Source: Gordionus sp. m RMFG-2023 (taxonomy: Eukaryota; Nematomorpha; Gordioida; Chordodea; Parachordodidae). Taken from it: a stretch of 64,000 nt of DNA. The stretch lies in contig NC_088775.1 of assembly GCF_954871325.1 (NCBI RefSeq), forward strand, positions 84,173,561-84,237,560, in the 5' to 3' direction. The notes beneath the pieces were generated by a model, which saw nothing but the letters and a program-made list of their open reading frames with translations, was not told the DNA's origin and did no database searches. How positions within the stretch are numbered: position 1 is the first letter of the stretch; every line of letters starts with the position of its first letter. The position numbers and the translations under genes were made by a program. Below, in pieces: positions 13,052 through 26,775 of the stretch.

Positions 13052-14199
13052 AGTCCAACTAATAAACCATTGAAAATCCAAAACTGGGGGGCCAATCACG
13101 GACCTAAAGAAAAACCTGAAGCATTGCTTTTTTTTAAAAAAATGAGAACGAGATTTTACTGAATAAGAGTCCTGAAAAAAAACATATAAAGTGTATACGA
13201 AAATATTTTAATTTATTCATTATTTATTATCAGCAAACCGACATCAAATCGAATTTTTATTTTAACTTAAAAATAATAGCAAAATGTAGAAATTAAAATT
13301 ATATAACTGTCTATTTGCATAAAATATAGTTCAAAAGATAGAATTTAATATAAGGTAAAATACTTATATGTGTTGATTTCCATACGAGCCATCTTTTTAG
13401 GTATAGGGAAGCTTGGATAGTAAGTAAATTTAGTGAACATTAGATTAGTCTGTTATAACATAACGTCATTTGCAAAAGCATTTTGCTGAGGAGGCTTGAA
13501 TTGCTAGATAATTTGAAAATTTTTGATAATATTGGGTATACTTTTTAAAATGTTTTTTTTCCACCAGTCTAGCCAATTTGAATCCTTGAAAACGTTGGCT
13601 TCGTCAATATACTTGCTTATTTCTAATCTATTATCATGAGATAACTTACTCCAACCTGATATATTTTATAAAAAAACTCTTACTTGAATTTATTTAGTGT
13701 TTAGTTCATCTAAATGGAAATTATTATTTATTTTATATATATTATGTTCTTCTGAAGCATAATCTTTAAATAACTATCTTGATACTTTAAAGCATGGATC
13801 ACAATCATTGTCGATATTATATATATATATGTGTGTGTGTGTTTATTGAAATTACAATATTTCTCCTGTTTAGCTGATTCCAGTTAAAGAGGCCCGTTGA
13901 AAAACAGCATTAAGAAGATTATTATAACTGAACATGTTCTAATTGGTAAAATATAGAGGGAAAATAATAGTGTTTTCACATGAGGTTATATCCATAAATT
14001 TTTATATTGTTCCAGGATAATAATTTTAATTATTTATTTAAGTAATTAATTATTGTAAATAGAATATATTGGTATATTTTATTGATCATAATGATAGGTG
14101 AAAAAAATAATGAGGGGAAGGGGGGTAGGGTAAAATTTATAGGGCAATATTATTGTTCATTCAGTAAATGCGAAGATTTGAAATAATGCACTAACTGTC
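13052..14199. other. Gene-less stretch with AT/GT microsatellite
   Basis: No gene is supported. A short (TA)n(TG)n microsatellite sits at about 13,819-13,842. Confidence 0.6.
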
Positions 14200-15013
14200 C
14201 TGAATGGGTATATCCTATTTAAGAAATTATCTATTTTATGTGTGTTTAGAGAAGGAACCGTTAATAGGGCCTAGATTCGGGTTGTATACTGATCACAAGT
14301 CTAATATATTTGTTGAAAGATAATAAGGAATTAATGCTTTCTCCTAGACTGCAAAGATGGTTATTATTGGGGTAGCTTCAATTATGAAATAAGATTTAGA
14401 GTAGAATGACAAACATTTACCAGATATATTATCTAAACTTTGTGTTAAGAAAAAGGAAAACAAATAAATTTGAATACAAAATTAATCGGCTAAATGAGCT
14501 GGAGGTAGGAGAAGAAATAAATAATGAAGATACAGGAGAAAAGCCGATTACTCTTGATAATAGATAAAATATCCTTGCTGATGAAGAGATGACGAGAATT
14601 AAATCATGTTTGAAGGGATAAGAATGGAAAAGCGACACAGCTTTTAAAATTATAAAAGGTGAATTAAGTATAGTAAGTAGATAAATGTTTGATGAGAGGA
14701 TGTAGGATAGTAATTGCATGTCGATCATCAAGGCGTAGTAAGAATGAAGAATCAAGCACGAGTATATATTTGGTGGGCAAAGTTGAATACAAAGATAGAA
14801 AAAGTATCTAAAAGTTGTGAGACATGTAATATGTGGATCAACGTACCACCAATGAATAAGGAAGATAAATGGATGGAAACAAACAGTTCTTGCAAAGGAA
14901 TACACGTAGATTTTTTTAAATATGAGGTTTATCAATGCAATTTGATGAAAGAATTTTGCGGTAAATGTTGTTTAATGAAAACTTGGGTATCAGATGGAGG
15001 ACCATTTAAATAA
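14200..15013 (+). mobile_element. Ty3/gypsy pol fragment (fossil)
   Basis: Decayed remains of RNase H (about 14,250-14,400) and the amino-terminal integrase region (about 14,714-14,935, with HVDHQGVVRMK, WWAKLN, CETCNMW spacing of the HHCC zinc finger, then the start of the core near IHVDFF). Broken, many breaks, no LTR seen. It lies just before the fuller copy at 15.3-19.1 kb and may be part of an older insertion of the same kind. Confidence 0.7.
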
Positions 15014-15299
15014 TTACACGGAAGTGTTGCTCAAATTTTGAACTGTCATACGGAAGTGCAACCTATTTTTCCCCATTCAAAGATTGAGAGTTGAAGAAAC
15101 CGTTGTATACGTGAATTAAATAATTTAAAGACGTAAATTGACAACATTTTATCGGAAGTAAGTTTATTTTTCTTTCAAAAATTGTGGATGTAAATGTTTA
15201 TTGTTGGAGTATTTACTATATTGATAATAACATCTTTAAACCTTACAAAAATCAGAAGTTGAGACCGTAAAGAGAGCCAAGAAACTCTCGAGGAGGAGA

Positions 15300-18200
15300 A
15301 TAGAAATAAGACAGAATTTTAGGGTCTCGGGGGGGGGGGTGGAGGAGAAATAAGTTGTTATAATTGTGGCAAACCAGGTCATATGGTCCAGAATTATCGG
15401 GAAACTAAGTGTTTCGAATGTGGAAAATATGGATATATAGCCCCGCATTGTCCGGGTAAATGTGAAAAACTGCACTATGCGGGCTGCGGAATTTGGACTC
15501 AATAAAAATGAATGTAATGCTGGAAATATGACACCAGAGGGGGTTTTCCACAGAGAGGAATGAATTAAAATACATCAAACGTGCGAACTATTGAGGGTAA
15601 GAGAAGTGAAAGGATCATTGTACCTAATAAAAAAAACTAAGGAGAAAAATGTGAAGTGTTTAAGATGCCGGAGAAAAAGACATGGGCTAGAGAATGTGGG
15701 AATTGGTGACTATATGATAGCGAAGAAAATACCAGGGTCAAGGCGAAGAGATTAAAGGAGACAGGCAAAGGGTGTTCTAGCGAAAAAATTAAATTAATGG
15801 GATGCATAAATAGGATATAAGAAGGAATAGTGCATGACCCTTGTCCGAGAGTAATGATAGATTTTAATGGGAGTATGGTACTAATGTTATTTGACAAGGA
15901 GCAGCTATTTCGGTAATTCGATTTGATAGATATCGGAGTCTTTGTCCTAATGAGATGATCGAAAATAAATTGAGAATACGGCAATTCGATGGATCACAGT
16001 ATCGGTAATAGGGAGAGTTGAAATAGAAGGAATAGTGGGAGAAAGATTGGAGCTATTAGATTTGTGGATTATTAATCGAAGGATTGAAGCGGTGTTGGGG
16101 TGGGATTGGACCATCCAAATAGGTCCGTGGTATAATATTTGGGGGTATTTTTATGGTGGGGTGTATTTGTGCCAATAACTAGTGAGGAATATGCTGTTAT
16201 GGCGTTGAGTAAGAATGTGCTGCCGGGAGTTGAAACCATGTTATAGTGAACTAAATGGGGATAATTCTAGGAGAGAAATCGGATGGACTCATTGGAGAGT
16301 AATCGGAGTGGAGGGCTCATTGGGGAGTATTAGGAGAGGAATAATTCTTGGGGTGAGAGGTAATTGGGGCGCATAGTTCTAGGGGGAAAAGCGAGGAGAG
16401 TAAGTCTAAATAAGAAATAGGTGGATATTTTAAGAAAGAAATGGGAAGAGGGGAATGTTAGAGGGGATATAGGGACGGCCTTTAGGGGTGAATACGATGA
16501 GAATTCTTTAAAGAAAATAGAGTTGCCAGAGGAATGGACGGGGGAGACCGAAGAAATGGAACGAAAGGATGGAGGAAAAACGCGTATTCGAAGAGTTGAG
16601 ATGGAAATGAAGAAAACGGAACGGCGTAACGAAACAGAGTGGCGGAATGAAGAGATGGAATTGGGAATATCAAAGTGCAAGAAAGAGTGCGTAATTTAGT
16701 GAATTCTCATCAAGAGATTTTCGAAGAAGGTTGGGGGTTTCTAAGAGATTATGAAGTAGATATTAAAATGAAGGGGTTGCTATGTGCCAAAATTTTATGG
16801 ATTGCGTCTAGTACCGTTCGAGTGGCGAAGAGAAGTGGAAATAGAATTGGATCAATGGGTAAAGAAGGAAATTGTGTGTCCGCTGTAATATAGCGAGTGG
16901 GAAACTTCGTTGGTGCCGGTAAAGAAGGTCAATGGAAAACTCCATTTATGCGCAGATTTCCGGGTCACGCTAAACCCGTGGGTTGTGGAAGTGAAATATC
17001 CTTTGCCGCGAATTGATGAGATATTGAAAGGGTGATGTATAATTTTCGAAGGTTGATTTTTCAAATGCCTATTTATTGCGGGTGAAGTCCGAGGTGCAAA
17101 AACTATTCACTATTACTACGCCGAAGGGATTGAATCTATCTTATAGATTGCTATTTAGACTTAATGTATCAGCTCCTATTTTTCAACAAACAATAGTGGC
17201 CGTTTTTCAAGGAATGGAGGGAGTTTTCTACTATAAGAACGATGTGGAAGAACTACCGAATATCATGAACGGAGATTGGAGGAAGTATTTCGGATAATAA
17301 AAGAAAAAGGATTGCGGTCGAGTGACGAAAAAGTGTGTTAGGGGTGTCGAAAATCGTATATTTGGGGCATAAAATCAATAGAAAGGAAGCTAGACCATTG
17401 GACAAAAACATGACTGAGATTGAGTATGCTGAGCCAAATAATAAAATGGAGGTGCAGACCTTTATCACCTGTTTGTGGAGGGTTTCGCGCAAATAGCAGC
17501 GCCGTTATATAAATTGTTAAAGAAAGGAGATAAATTTGAATGGAGGAATGAACAAGAAGATGCTTTTGAGGGTTTGAAATCTAGGATCGGAAGAAAACCA
17601 GTTCTAGTGTGTTTTAATAATGATTTGGAAGTAGTATTAGCCATAGATGCATCCAATAAAGGTGAAGGAGGAGCGTTTACATTGTATAGACGACCTGGAG
17701 AGACCTGTTTTGTTTTTCGCAAGAATTTTTAGAGCGGTGGAAACCAGATATTCGGTGATCGAACAAGAAGCGTTAGCAGTTATTTTTGGATTGACAAAAT
17801 GCCGAGAGTACTTAATAGGGCGTAGATTTATAGTATATACGGATCACAAACCGCTGATGCATCTTTTTAGGAAGGATAATAAAGTGTTAATGTTGTCGCC
17901 GAGATCACAAAGATGGTTATTACTGGTAGGCAGTTTTGAATTATAATTGAAGTATCGGCGGGGATGAGAAAATTATTTACCGGGGAGGATTTCGAGGGTA
18001 GTAAGGATGTGGATGATGAGATTGAGCAAGGATTAATTAGGACGATGGTAGGAATATCTAAAGGAATACCGGTGACGTGGGAACAACTTAAGAGGGCCAC
18101 ATTAAATCGCGAATTAACACCTATCAACGCATGTACAAAGGGGCGGAAACATGGCGAGACGGAGACAAAACTTTCAAATATATAGAAAAATTATTGGCCA

Positions 18201-19130
18201 TAGTGGATGAATGCGTGGTACGAGAGAATAGAGGTATAGTGCCGCTCAAATTAAGGGATGCTATCGACAATTCGTGCGGGACATCAAGGAGTCGAAAAGA
18301 TGAAACAATGGGGTCGGGAATATGTGTGGTGGCCAGAAATGAATAGAGATCGAGAATATTAGTAGGAGTTGTTTGTTGTGCAATACATGGGCCAAGATGC
18401 CCCATAAAGATAAGAAAAATGTCTTGCCAAGGGCTACCCAGCCGTGGGAGCGAATACACGTTGACTTCTTACACTTTGAAAATAAGATTTATATACTCGT
18501 GGTGAACGCTTACTCAAAATGGGTGGAGTAGGAGGGAAGTACAGGTTCGGAGTAGCACGAACTATAGTATTTGACGGATGAGCGTTTATCAGTATACAGT
18601 TTAAGACGTTTTACGTGGAAATTGGAGTAAGACATATTTTAGCACCGCCATATTATCCGAGCTCAAATGGTCAGGCAGAGAGGATGGTGTCGGTTGTCAA
18701 AAACTGGTTAAGAAAATCAAAGCATGAAGGTGGGGAAATTTGGATAGCCGTGGCATATTATAACAACAGTTGAAAGGAGGAAGAATAATCTCCGGCAGAA
18801 AAGTTTTTAGGGAGGCGAACCAGGATATTATTGGATTTATTAAAGCAGAAACCGAGGGTGGAAGAGGGGATAAGTGAGACGCCTGAGTTTGTAGTGAGAC
18901 ATATTGTATGGGCCAGAATATATAGTGGTACAAGGAAATGATAGGCCGGGATCATGGAATATATTGGACACAAACTAAATCGCGTAAAATTCACCGACGT
19001 GAGAGAGGGAATTCGGCATAGGGGTTAATTGAAAAGGGGAGTGGGACCTGGGAGATTGCGATCGGTAGTATGAATAGGAGAAATTAATTAATCGGAAATT
19101 CGTGGATTATCTTAATATATCCGAGGAATA
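15300..19130 (+). mobile_element. Ty3/gypsy element, gag to integrase order, decayed (fossil)
   Basis: Parts in the expected order: two CCHC zinc knuckles of gag (about 15,357-15,455; CYNCGKPGHMVQNC-like and CFECGKYGYIAPHC), a protease-like zone (about 15,830-16,100), reverse transcriptase (about 16,800-17,420), RNase H (about 17,560-17,900, AIDASNKGEGG and YTDHKPLMHLF), integrase zinc finger and core (about 18,240-18,760), and a tail to about 19,130. The coding strand is purine-rich and less AT-rich than the surroundings. It is clearly dead, with many breaks (ten or more), and no matching LTR pair could be recognised. Old. Confidence 0.8.
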
Positions 19131-20333
19131 AGGGAATAACTAAACCAAAGATAAGCTAACTCATCTAAGCGACTGATAATAATAATGAAAAGGGAATTAA
19201 TAATATCTGGGTTAATGGGAATGGGATGTGCAAATGGTATGGAGCCAAGTCAAACCAAGACGTGATTTCAGGGAATCAACTATATCGTCGGACAAAGAGG
19301 GAAGACTCAAGGACCTAAAGAACAACGATAAAAATGTTACTGTACGAATCCTTGGAAATACGATGAAAGAGGAGAAGAGGCTGGATGTGAGGTTGAAGTG
19401 CGAAGTTGGGTTTTCAATTAGTTGAGGCGTGTTATGTGGGTCATATTTTTAATGTTAAATTCTGGAGTCATTCTTTTTTGGTGATGAATTTAATATATTA
19501 TTATTTAAAAAGGATTAACATATATATATATAGTTATTTTTAGATATTATTAATCAATTTATATTTATTTTGTAGTAAATATAAAAGATTATAAAAAAAA
19601 CGAAATAAATTATTATAATTGTTTCCTATATATTTTTTTCCTTGCTGCCAAAATTATTGGTGTCTTCAAAGCTTCACACAAAAAAGAGAATAGTAAAAGA
19701 AAAATAAAAAGTGATTAAAGGTAAAAACATTTAAATATATTTATACAAAGTAATTAAGAACAAAAAATTAGAAACCCTATAATTTGGATTAATTTTTATA
19801 CTTTCTTTATTTTTCTATAAAGAATATCTTCTTTTTGCATGGTTCGCTTTATATCTAAAATTACTCTTTTTTACCTGGATTCCTTATATAGTGAAGGATA
19901 TTTTCCTGTGACTAATTATTCTTGTATTGCTTTATACTTATCTGTTATTTCTTGATATCACTTTATAATTATGAAAATTAATGTGCTAATTTGATTCATT
20001 GAGAAAATTTTATGATGTATTAATCTATAATTTGACTTTAAATATACTAATCTATATAAGAATTTAAATGTATTTATAAATATGAATTTAAATGTACCAA
20101 CGTATAATTAAATTAAATGCACCTTTTTGATTGATTGAGAAATTAATAAATTTTGAATGAATTTAAGTGTACCTGAAATATTGTCGATTGGAAAAAAATT
20201 TAAAAAAATGGCGTTTTATATATTTTATTCTAAATTTTGTTCGTAAAAGTTGAGGTTTTCGGAATTATTACTACGTTATATTATCAATACCATAGTCATT
20301 TTAGATGGCATTGAGTTTAAAATATTATACGGG
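19131..20333. other. Gene-less stretch
   Basis: No gene is supported. The first 300 bp may be trailing sequence of the preceding gypsy fossil. From 19,500 it is plain AT-rich DNA. Confidence 0.5.
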
Positions 20334-20428
20334 GCCTGAAAATATAAAATTCGAGCCGGGCTGGGCCGAAAATTTTTTATAAAAAAGCGGGGCCGGGCCC
20401 TGCAAATAATACTTTGGCAGGTCTTTGA
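20334..20428. mobile_element. hAT terminus fragment of the GGCCCGG type
   Basis: A tract of GGGCCTG, GAGCCGGGCTGGGCCG and GGGGCCGGGCCC words separated by A/T runs ends in GGCAGGTCTTTG, which reads inward as CAAAGACCTGCC and resembles the CAGAGACCTGC termini elsewhere here. No opposite end was found within 1 kb to the left, so only a fragment is claimed. Confidence 0.55.
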
Positions 20429-20484
20429 CTTTAAGTGTTTATTGTCCTTCCTTAGTAACCATAAGTTTTTTTAAGATGATAATA

Positions 20485-21697
20485 TTAATTTAATTTTTAT
20501 AAATATATAAAACAAAATTATATAAAAAATTCAATATAATAATTTAAATAAACACAAAAAAAAACAATTTAAAGGTTAGTATTAATCAGGTCATATCTAT
20601 ATTCCACCCTTTAAGTAATAAACTCTACTCAGGTTTTTCTTGCATGTGAATCTTATCGTGCAGGCAACGTTTCTTGATAGTTATATTGTCATCATTAGTA
20701 TATTTCATTAACTTTTGCTATTGAAAGTTTATTTAAAAGAAAAATATTTTATTATATATATTTTTTTTATAAATATATTTTTAGTCTTTATTTCATTATA
20801 AAATTATCGAATTATTTGGGCAAAATTATATTCCTGCTTGGTCTTTGACTAATAAGACTCTGTTCTTGTATTCCTAAATTTTGATCATCATTTCTTCTAA
20901 AACTTATAAAAGGTATTGCATTTTCAGTATTTGTTTTCAAATGTGTCGTTTCATTAAGTGGTGTGATACTCGTAGACCTTTTTTTGATTTGGTCTAAATG
21001 TCTTCTAATAATTTTGTTTCCTGTATCTACTTCATATAATAAATTCCCATTTTTGCTTTTTACCGTGCCTTTGTCCATCCTTGAAGGTTTTATGCCAAGC
21101 TTTGTCACCATTCATGATATTTTTATTTGACGATAAATTCCCATCTGATTCTTATTGCTCTGCTGAACATCACTTCGCTTGGTATCTTGTTGGTTGTTGC
21201 GTTTGGTGTGTTGCGATAATTGAATAAAAACATTTCTAAAGCTATATCTAAGTCTATTTTATTATTACTTTCCATATTCCTTTTCATGCATATTTTCATT
21301 GATCTTATCATTCGCTCACACTGACCATTGGACTGTTGGTGGTGAGGCGCGGTGAGAATGTGTTCAATTCCATGATCATTGCAAAATTCGTTGAATAAGT
21401 TAATTGTAAAATTAGTACCATTATCACTGATTCTTTTATTGGGTATACCAAATAAGCTGATTATTTTTAACAATTCTTTGATTGTTGACTCGTAGTTATA
21501 TCTCATTCTTCTAATGATAGGAAACTTGCTAAGTGCGTCAACGCATACCATGAAATTGCTACCTTCAGATTGTGCAAAGTCGATGTGCACGCGTTCGAAC
21601 ACTTTTACAGCTGTTTCCCATGGATTTTGTAAATTATGAGGATTGTCCGCATATTTATTACACGTATCACAGTTTCTCACCTCCTGATCTATTTCTT
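20485..21697 (-). mobile_element. Inverted copy of gypsy 3' part (fossil)
   Basis: Minus-strand integrase (CDTCNKYADNPHN zinc-finger end, HIDFAQ, SDNGTNF, HHQQSNGQCERM core motifs) and the following 3' region. It is the reverse complement of about 23,122-24,380, so the two form long arms around the reverse transcriptase and RNase H region. Part of a broken element; see the neighbouring entry. Confidence 0.85.
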
Positions 21698-24515
21698 AAC
21701 CCTGCTTTAGAAGATTTTAAGTACCCAATACCACGCATCAATGATTTAATTGGAAAATTATCTAAAGGTAAGAAATTTACCAAGATTGATTTTAAAAACG
21801 CGTTTCTTCAAGTACCTATACACAAAGAATCAAGAGATTTTCTCACAATATCAACACATAAGGGCTATTATAAGTTTACGAGACTTCAGTTTTGGTTAAA
21901 GACTTCGTCAGCAATATTCCAACAAACTATGGATAACATTTTCGGAGACATGAAAGAGGTGATATTTTATATCGATGATCTTCTGATTACTGGGGACGAC
22001 GATGAAGCTCATTTGAATAACATAAAATTGGTGTTTGATAAGATATCAAAATATGGGCTTACACCAAACTTTACAATAAGTATATTTTTTCTAAAAAAAC
22101 TACCGTTCTTGGGGCACGATATAGACGACAAAGGTATACATCCGATTGCAGATAAGATAAAAGCTATTTCTAACATGCCGGAACCGAAGACAAAAGATGA
22201 ATTGGACTTTTTTGGGGATGGCGTATCGAAAATTTTTGTGTAATTTTGATGAAATAGCTGATCCCTTATAGAAAATGGTTAATAAAGACAAATGGTTATG
22301 GGATAGTACACATCAAGAAAGCTTCGATGACCTAAAAAAAACTGATAAGTACTCAGCCTACGTTAAATTTTTATAATCCGGATCTACCAATAGGCATTGC
22401 AACTGATGCTTCAAAGAAAGGTCTAGGCGCAGTCTTATTTCATATTGAGGGTGATGGCAAAGAAAAACCCATTGCTTTCGCGTCAAGAGCTTTATTAAAA
22501 TCAGAGTTCAATTATACAAATATAGAGAGGGAAGCTTTATCTGTTATATACGCGGTAAAAAAGTTTCAAGAATATTTTATTAGTACGAGATTTACAATAA
22601 TCACAGATCACAAGCCGCTCGTTTATATATTTACGAAGGGACTAAAAAATAATTCATCCATATCAATGCGACTTCAAAAATGGAGTTTGGCTATGGGAGC
22701 TTATGACTTTACGATAATTCATAGACCCGGGAAACGAAATGTAATAACGGATTGTTTGTCAAGATTACCCCAAATGAACACAGAAGAGATGGTACAAGAG
22801 ATAGATGATGAAATAATTTATGACAAATTTTGGGACTTACCAATAAATTTTAAAAGAATAGTTCAAGAAACTAGTATTGATATCGAATTAATGGAGGTAA
22901 TTAACAATATAAAGAATCATGAACAGATAAAGAATAAAATATATAAAAATATGGAAATGGAACTGAGCTTAATTAAAGATGGTCTTTTTAAAGAGAATAA
23001 GATCAGAATTCCGAAAAATATGAGAAAGGAGATATTACAGGAATTACACAAAGGGCATCTTAGTGCTGGGAAAACGAAACTGTTGGCGAGAGATCATTTT
23101 TGGTGGCCTGGTCTAAACGCTGAAATAGATAAGGAGGTGAGAAACTGTGATACGTGTAATAAATATGCGGACAATCCTCATAATGTACAAAATCCATGGG
23201 AAACAGCTGTAAAAGAGTTCGAAGCGTGCACATCGACTTTGCACAATTGAAGGTATCAATTTCATGGTATGTGTTGACGCACTTAGCAAGTTTCCTATCA
23301 TTAGAAGAATGAGAGATATAACTACTGAGTCAACAATCAAAGAATTGTTAAAAATAATCATCTTATTTGGTATACCCTATAAAATAATCAGTGATAATGA
23401 TACAAATTTTACAAGTAACTTGTTCAAGAAATTTTGCAATGATCATGGAATTGAACACATTCTCACCGCGCCTCACCACCAACAGTCCAATGGTCAGTGT
23501 GAGCGAATGATAAGATCAATGAAAATATGCATGAAAAGGAATATGGAAAGTAATAATAAAATAGACTTAGATATAGCTTTAGAAAAGTTTTTATTCAATT
23601 ATCGCAACACACCAAACGCAACAATCAACAGCGAAGTTATGATCAACAGAACCGTAAGAACCAGATGGGATTTAGTCAAACCACAAGAAGATAAAGTGAA
23701 TGAATTTAATCGTAATTTATCATCAAATAGAAATATCATGAATGGTGACAAAGTTTGGTATAAAACTTTCAAGGATAATATATGGAATAAAGGCACTGTA
23801 TAACGCAAAAATGGGAATTTAATATATGAAATGGATACAGGAAACAAAATTATTAGAAGACATTTAGACCAAATCAAAAAAAGGTCTACGAGTATTACAC
23901 CACTTAATGAAACGACACAGTTGAAAACAAATACTGAAAATGCAATACCTTTTACTCTAAGTTTCAGAAGAAATGATGATCAAAATTTAGGAATACAAGA
24001 ACAGAGTCTTATTAGTCAAAGACCAAGCAGGAATATAATTTTTCACAAAAAATTCGATAATTTTATAATGAAATAAAGACTAAAAATATATTTAAAAAAA
24101 AATATATTATTAAAATATTTTTCTTTTAAATAAACTTTCAATAGCAAAAGTTAATGAAATATACTAATGATGACAATATAACTATCAAGAAACGTTGCCT
24201 GCACGATAAGATTCACATGTAAGAAAAACCTGAGTGGAGTTTATTACTTAAAGGGAGGAATGTTGATATGACCTGATTAATACTAACCTTTAAATTGTTT
24301 TTTTGCGTTTATATAAATTATTATATTCATTTTTTTTTAAATATAAATTGTTAAATTGATTTTTTTATATAAATTATTAAATCAATATGTAAATTGATTT
24401 TTGTTTGTAACATGCTATATAAGCATTACATTTTGTTTTCAAAAAGATAGAAATTTAAAAATAAATAAAATAAAATAAAAATTAAACTTGTTATACCTAT
24501 GACCTGTTCTGCAGT
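21698..24515 (+). mobile_element. Ty3/gypsy element, RT to putative 3' LTR (fossil)
   Basis: Reverse transcriptase (about 21,700-22,240; KIDFKNAFLQVPIH, VIFYIDDLLITG), RNase H (about 22,330-22,740; ATDASKKGLGA, TDHKPLVYIF), integrase zinc finger and core (about 23,040-23,620), a C-terminal zone to 24,076, a purine-rich AAAGGGAGGA stretch and then a probable 3' LTR from about 24,261 with a TATATAAG box near 24,412 and an end near 24,515. gag, protease and a 5' LTR are not present. The copy is broken, with only a few breaks visible in the pol region, so it is younger than the 15-19 kb fossil. The 3' third is repeated in inverted orientation on the left. Confidence 0.85.
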
Positions 24516-24583
24516 AAACTTTATGGTTGCTTTTTAGGTACATTTTCATTATTAAATTAAGCTCTTTTTAGAGCCTTCAATAC

Positions 24584-26767
24584 TAGAATTGGGCGCGGGC
24601 CGTGACGGTGGGTCAGGCGTGAGTGTGAATAAATTTTAAATTCCAAGGCGTGACGGGCCTTCCCAAAATTTTTCCTGAGCGTAATCGGGCGTGAACATAA
24701 ATTTCCCGTGAATAACGGAAATTTTAATTTTAAAATTGTTTTTTTATAAAAATAAATTTTCAATTTTATAAATATATTTGCAATTTTTTAATTATAAATT
24801 TGCAATTTTTTAATAATATTATATATTTTCTTATTTAATTTAGTTCTTTTTTAAAAAAGAATAATTTATGAAAACTAAAAATCTTCCGCATTTTATAAAC
24901 AACATCCGGTATCATTTTGTTAGTTCTATTTTCTTTTTATGTTTAGGTGTTTTTTATCGCGAGACTTTATGCTAAATTTTGCTTAAACTTTTTACAGAAA
25001 AGTCAGTTATATTTTATTTGTAAAGATCTTCAATCTTTAAATGCAACAGAAAGTGAAGGATTTTAAAGCTAGGCCAAGAGATAAATGTTGGTGTTACATA
25101 TGGATAACAAAATATTAAAGTTGTGAACCGGAAAACTCTCATGAATACTATAGGTCCAAAAATATACCATAAAATAAAATTTAAGATTAAAAGCATGATA
25201 AACAATAATTACTTGTCCATAATCACTGATATTTGACGGATGACTATAAAAATCTAAGTTTTTTAACCATTACAGGACATATTATCATTAAGGATTTTAA
25301 ATTAAAAACATTTGTTTTGGCCACAAGGGCAATGGATGAAAAACGTCAAAATTAAAAGTGTAGTCAATTCAATTTTTGGAGAATATACAGAAGTAGAAAA
25401 TTATTTAAATAAATGTATAGCTGTGAGTGATAACGGAGCAAATCTTAAAAGTGCATTCAAAGATGACGAAACGCTAGCATGTATATGCCATATACTAAAT
25501 AATATTATGCATTATATTTTTGACAATTGTTTAACTGAAATAGCCTTAAATGTAAATGGTGTAAAAAAATAGTACAATATTTCAAACAATCTACAGCCAA
25601 TATCAAACTAAGCCACACCCTTAAACAAGATGAAATAGCGAGAATAACGAGATGGAACTCTGTATATATCATGATACAGAGTTTCTTAAAATCATATTCT
25701 GAAATACAGGTGTACTTGTTTAGCAAGCAAAATTAAATAGATTAGCCACAATTGATATCAGTATCATACTCGAGTTAGATAAATATTTATCAATATTTAA
25801 AGAATGCTCGGATAATCTGAGAGCAGATTCTCGTCCCACAATAATTAAAGTTTTTCTATGGAAACAAAAATTAATAAAATTTTGTTAACCTTCTAAACGT
25901 GATACAATAATAATCAAAACCTTAAAATTCAGAAGAAGATTTCTTTTAAAAGATTATTATGCAGCCACTACATAAGGTAGGCTTAATTCTAGATCCGAAT
26001 TTCAAAAGACTTAAGTTTTTAATAAAAGAAGAAAATTATATATATAAAACAATCTTAAAAATGAATTAGATGAATGCATAAGTCAATGCCAACTATCATT
26101 TATAACTTTAACTTATCCTAAACTCATAAAAAACATGGTCAATACCAACTATCACTTTCCTAATTCATCCTACACTCATAAAAGACCGTATATTCTAAAA
26201 ATATTTTAGAGAATTTCTAGATGATTCTGATGAAGCATCAACATCACCGATGAAAGCTGTGAGGATGAACTTAAAAGATTCATATAAAATAAATAACGAC
26301 AATATTTTGAAGTTTTGGAAGCAGGAATATTCATTTCCTTTTTTGAGAAAATTATCGAGTAAAATTTTGTCAGCTGCAATTTCGGCTTCTAGTGAAAAGT
26401 TATTTTTTTGTAGCCAATCTCTTATTAGAGGAAAGGCGTACACAATTGAAATAAAAAAAGATGCACATTCTTCTTTTTCTAAATAAATTTCGATTTATAG
26501 ATTATATTTATTTTTTGTTATTAATATGGATTATGAAATTAGATAAATAAATAGAATGAATTCAAAAAAGTGTAAAATTATGCAATAGTTTTGAAAAATT
26601 TAAAAACACCGTGAATTTTCGGGCGTGAATCAAAATATTGCTTGTCGTGAGCGGGCGGGTCGGGTCGAAAATTTTTTAATGGTAAGCGTGAATGGGCGTA
26701 AATTTTTTTTATAACCACCTTGAGCGGGTGGGTCGTGAATGAAAAATTAGGCCCGCGCCCACCTCTA
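24584..26767 (+). mobile_element. hAT transposon relic (2.18 kb) with near-perfect target duplication
   Basis: The termini are inverted: TAGAATTGGGCGCGGGCC at 24584 and, inward from 26767, TAGAGGTGGGCGCGGGCC. Flanks TTCAATAC (24576-24583) and TTCGATAC (26768-26775) match at 7 of 8. Subterminal words are GGGCGTGA/GCGTGAAT, repeated at both ends. Plus-strand remnants of transposase: AVSDNGANLKSAFKDD and ACICHILNNIMHYIFD (about 25,420-25,530, catalytic domain), a DPNFKRLKFL segment (about 25,990), and the C-terminal dimerisation region at 26,290-26,440 (FPFLRKLSSKILSAAISASS). Several stops and frame changes interrupt the coding region, so it is not functional. Confidence 0.9.
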
Positions 26768-26775
26768 TTCGATAC

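Noticed and set aside
14429-14935. Minus-strand open frame of 168 codons
   Set aside because: It lies opposite the gypsy fossil and reads as a shadow of a purine-rich coding strand (S/F/L-rich peptide).
16330-16680. Minus- and plus-strand open frames within the gypsy fossil
   Set aside because: Shadows and partial frames of a decayed element; not separate genes.
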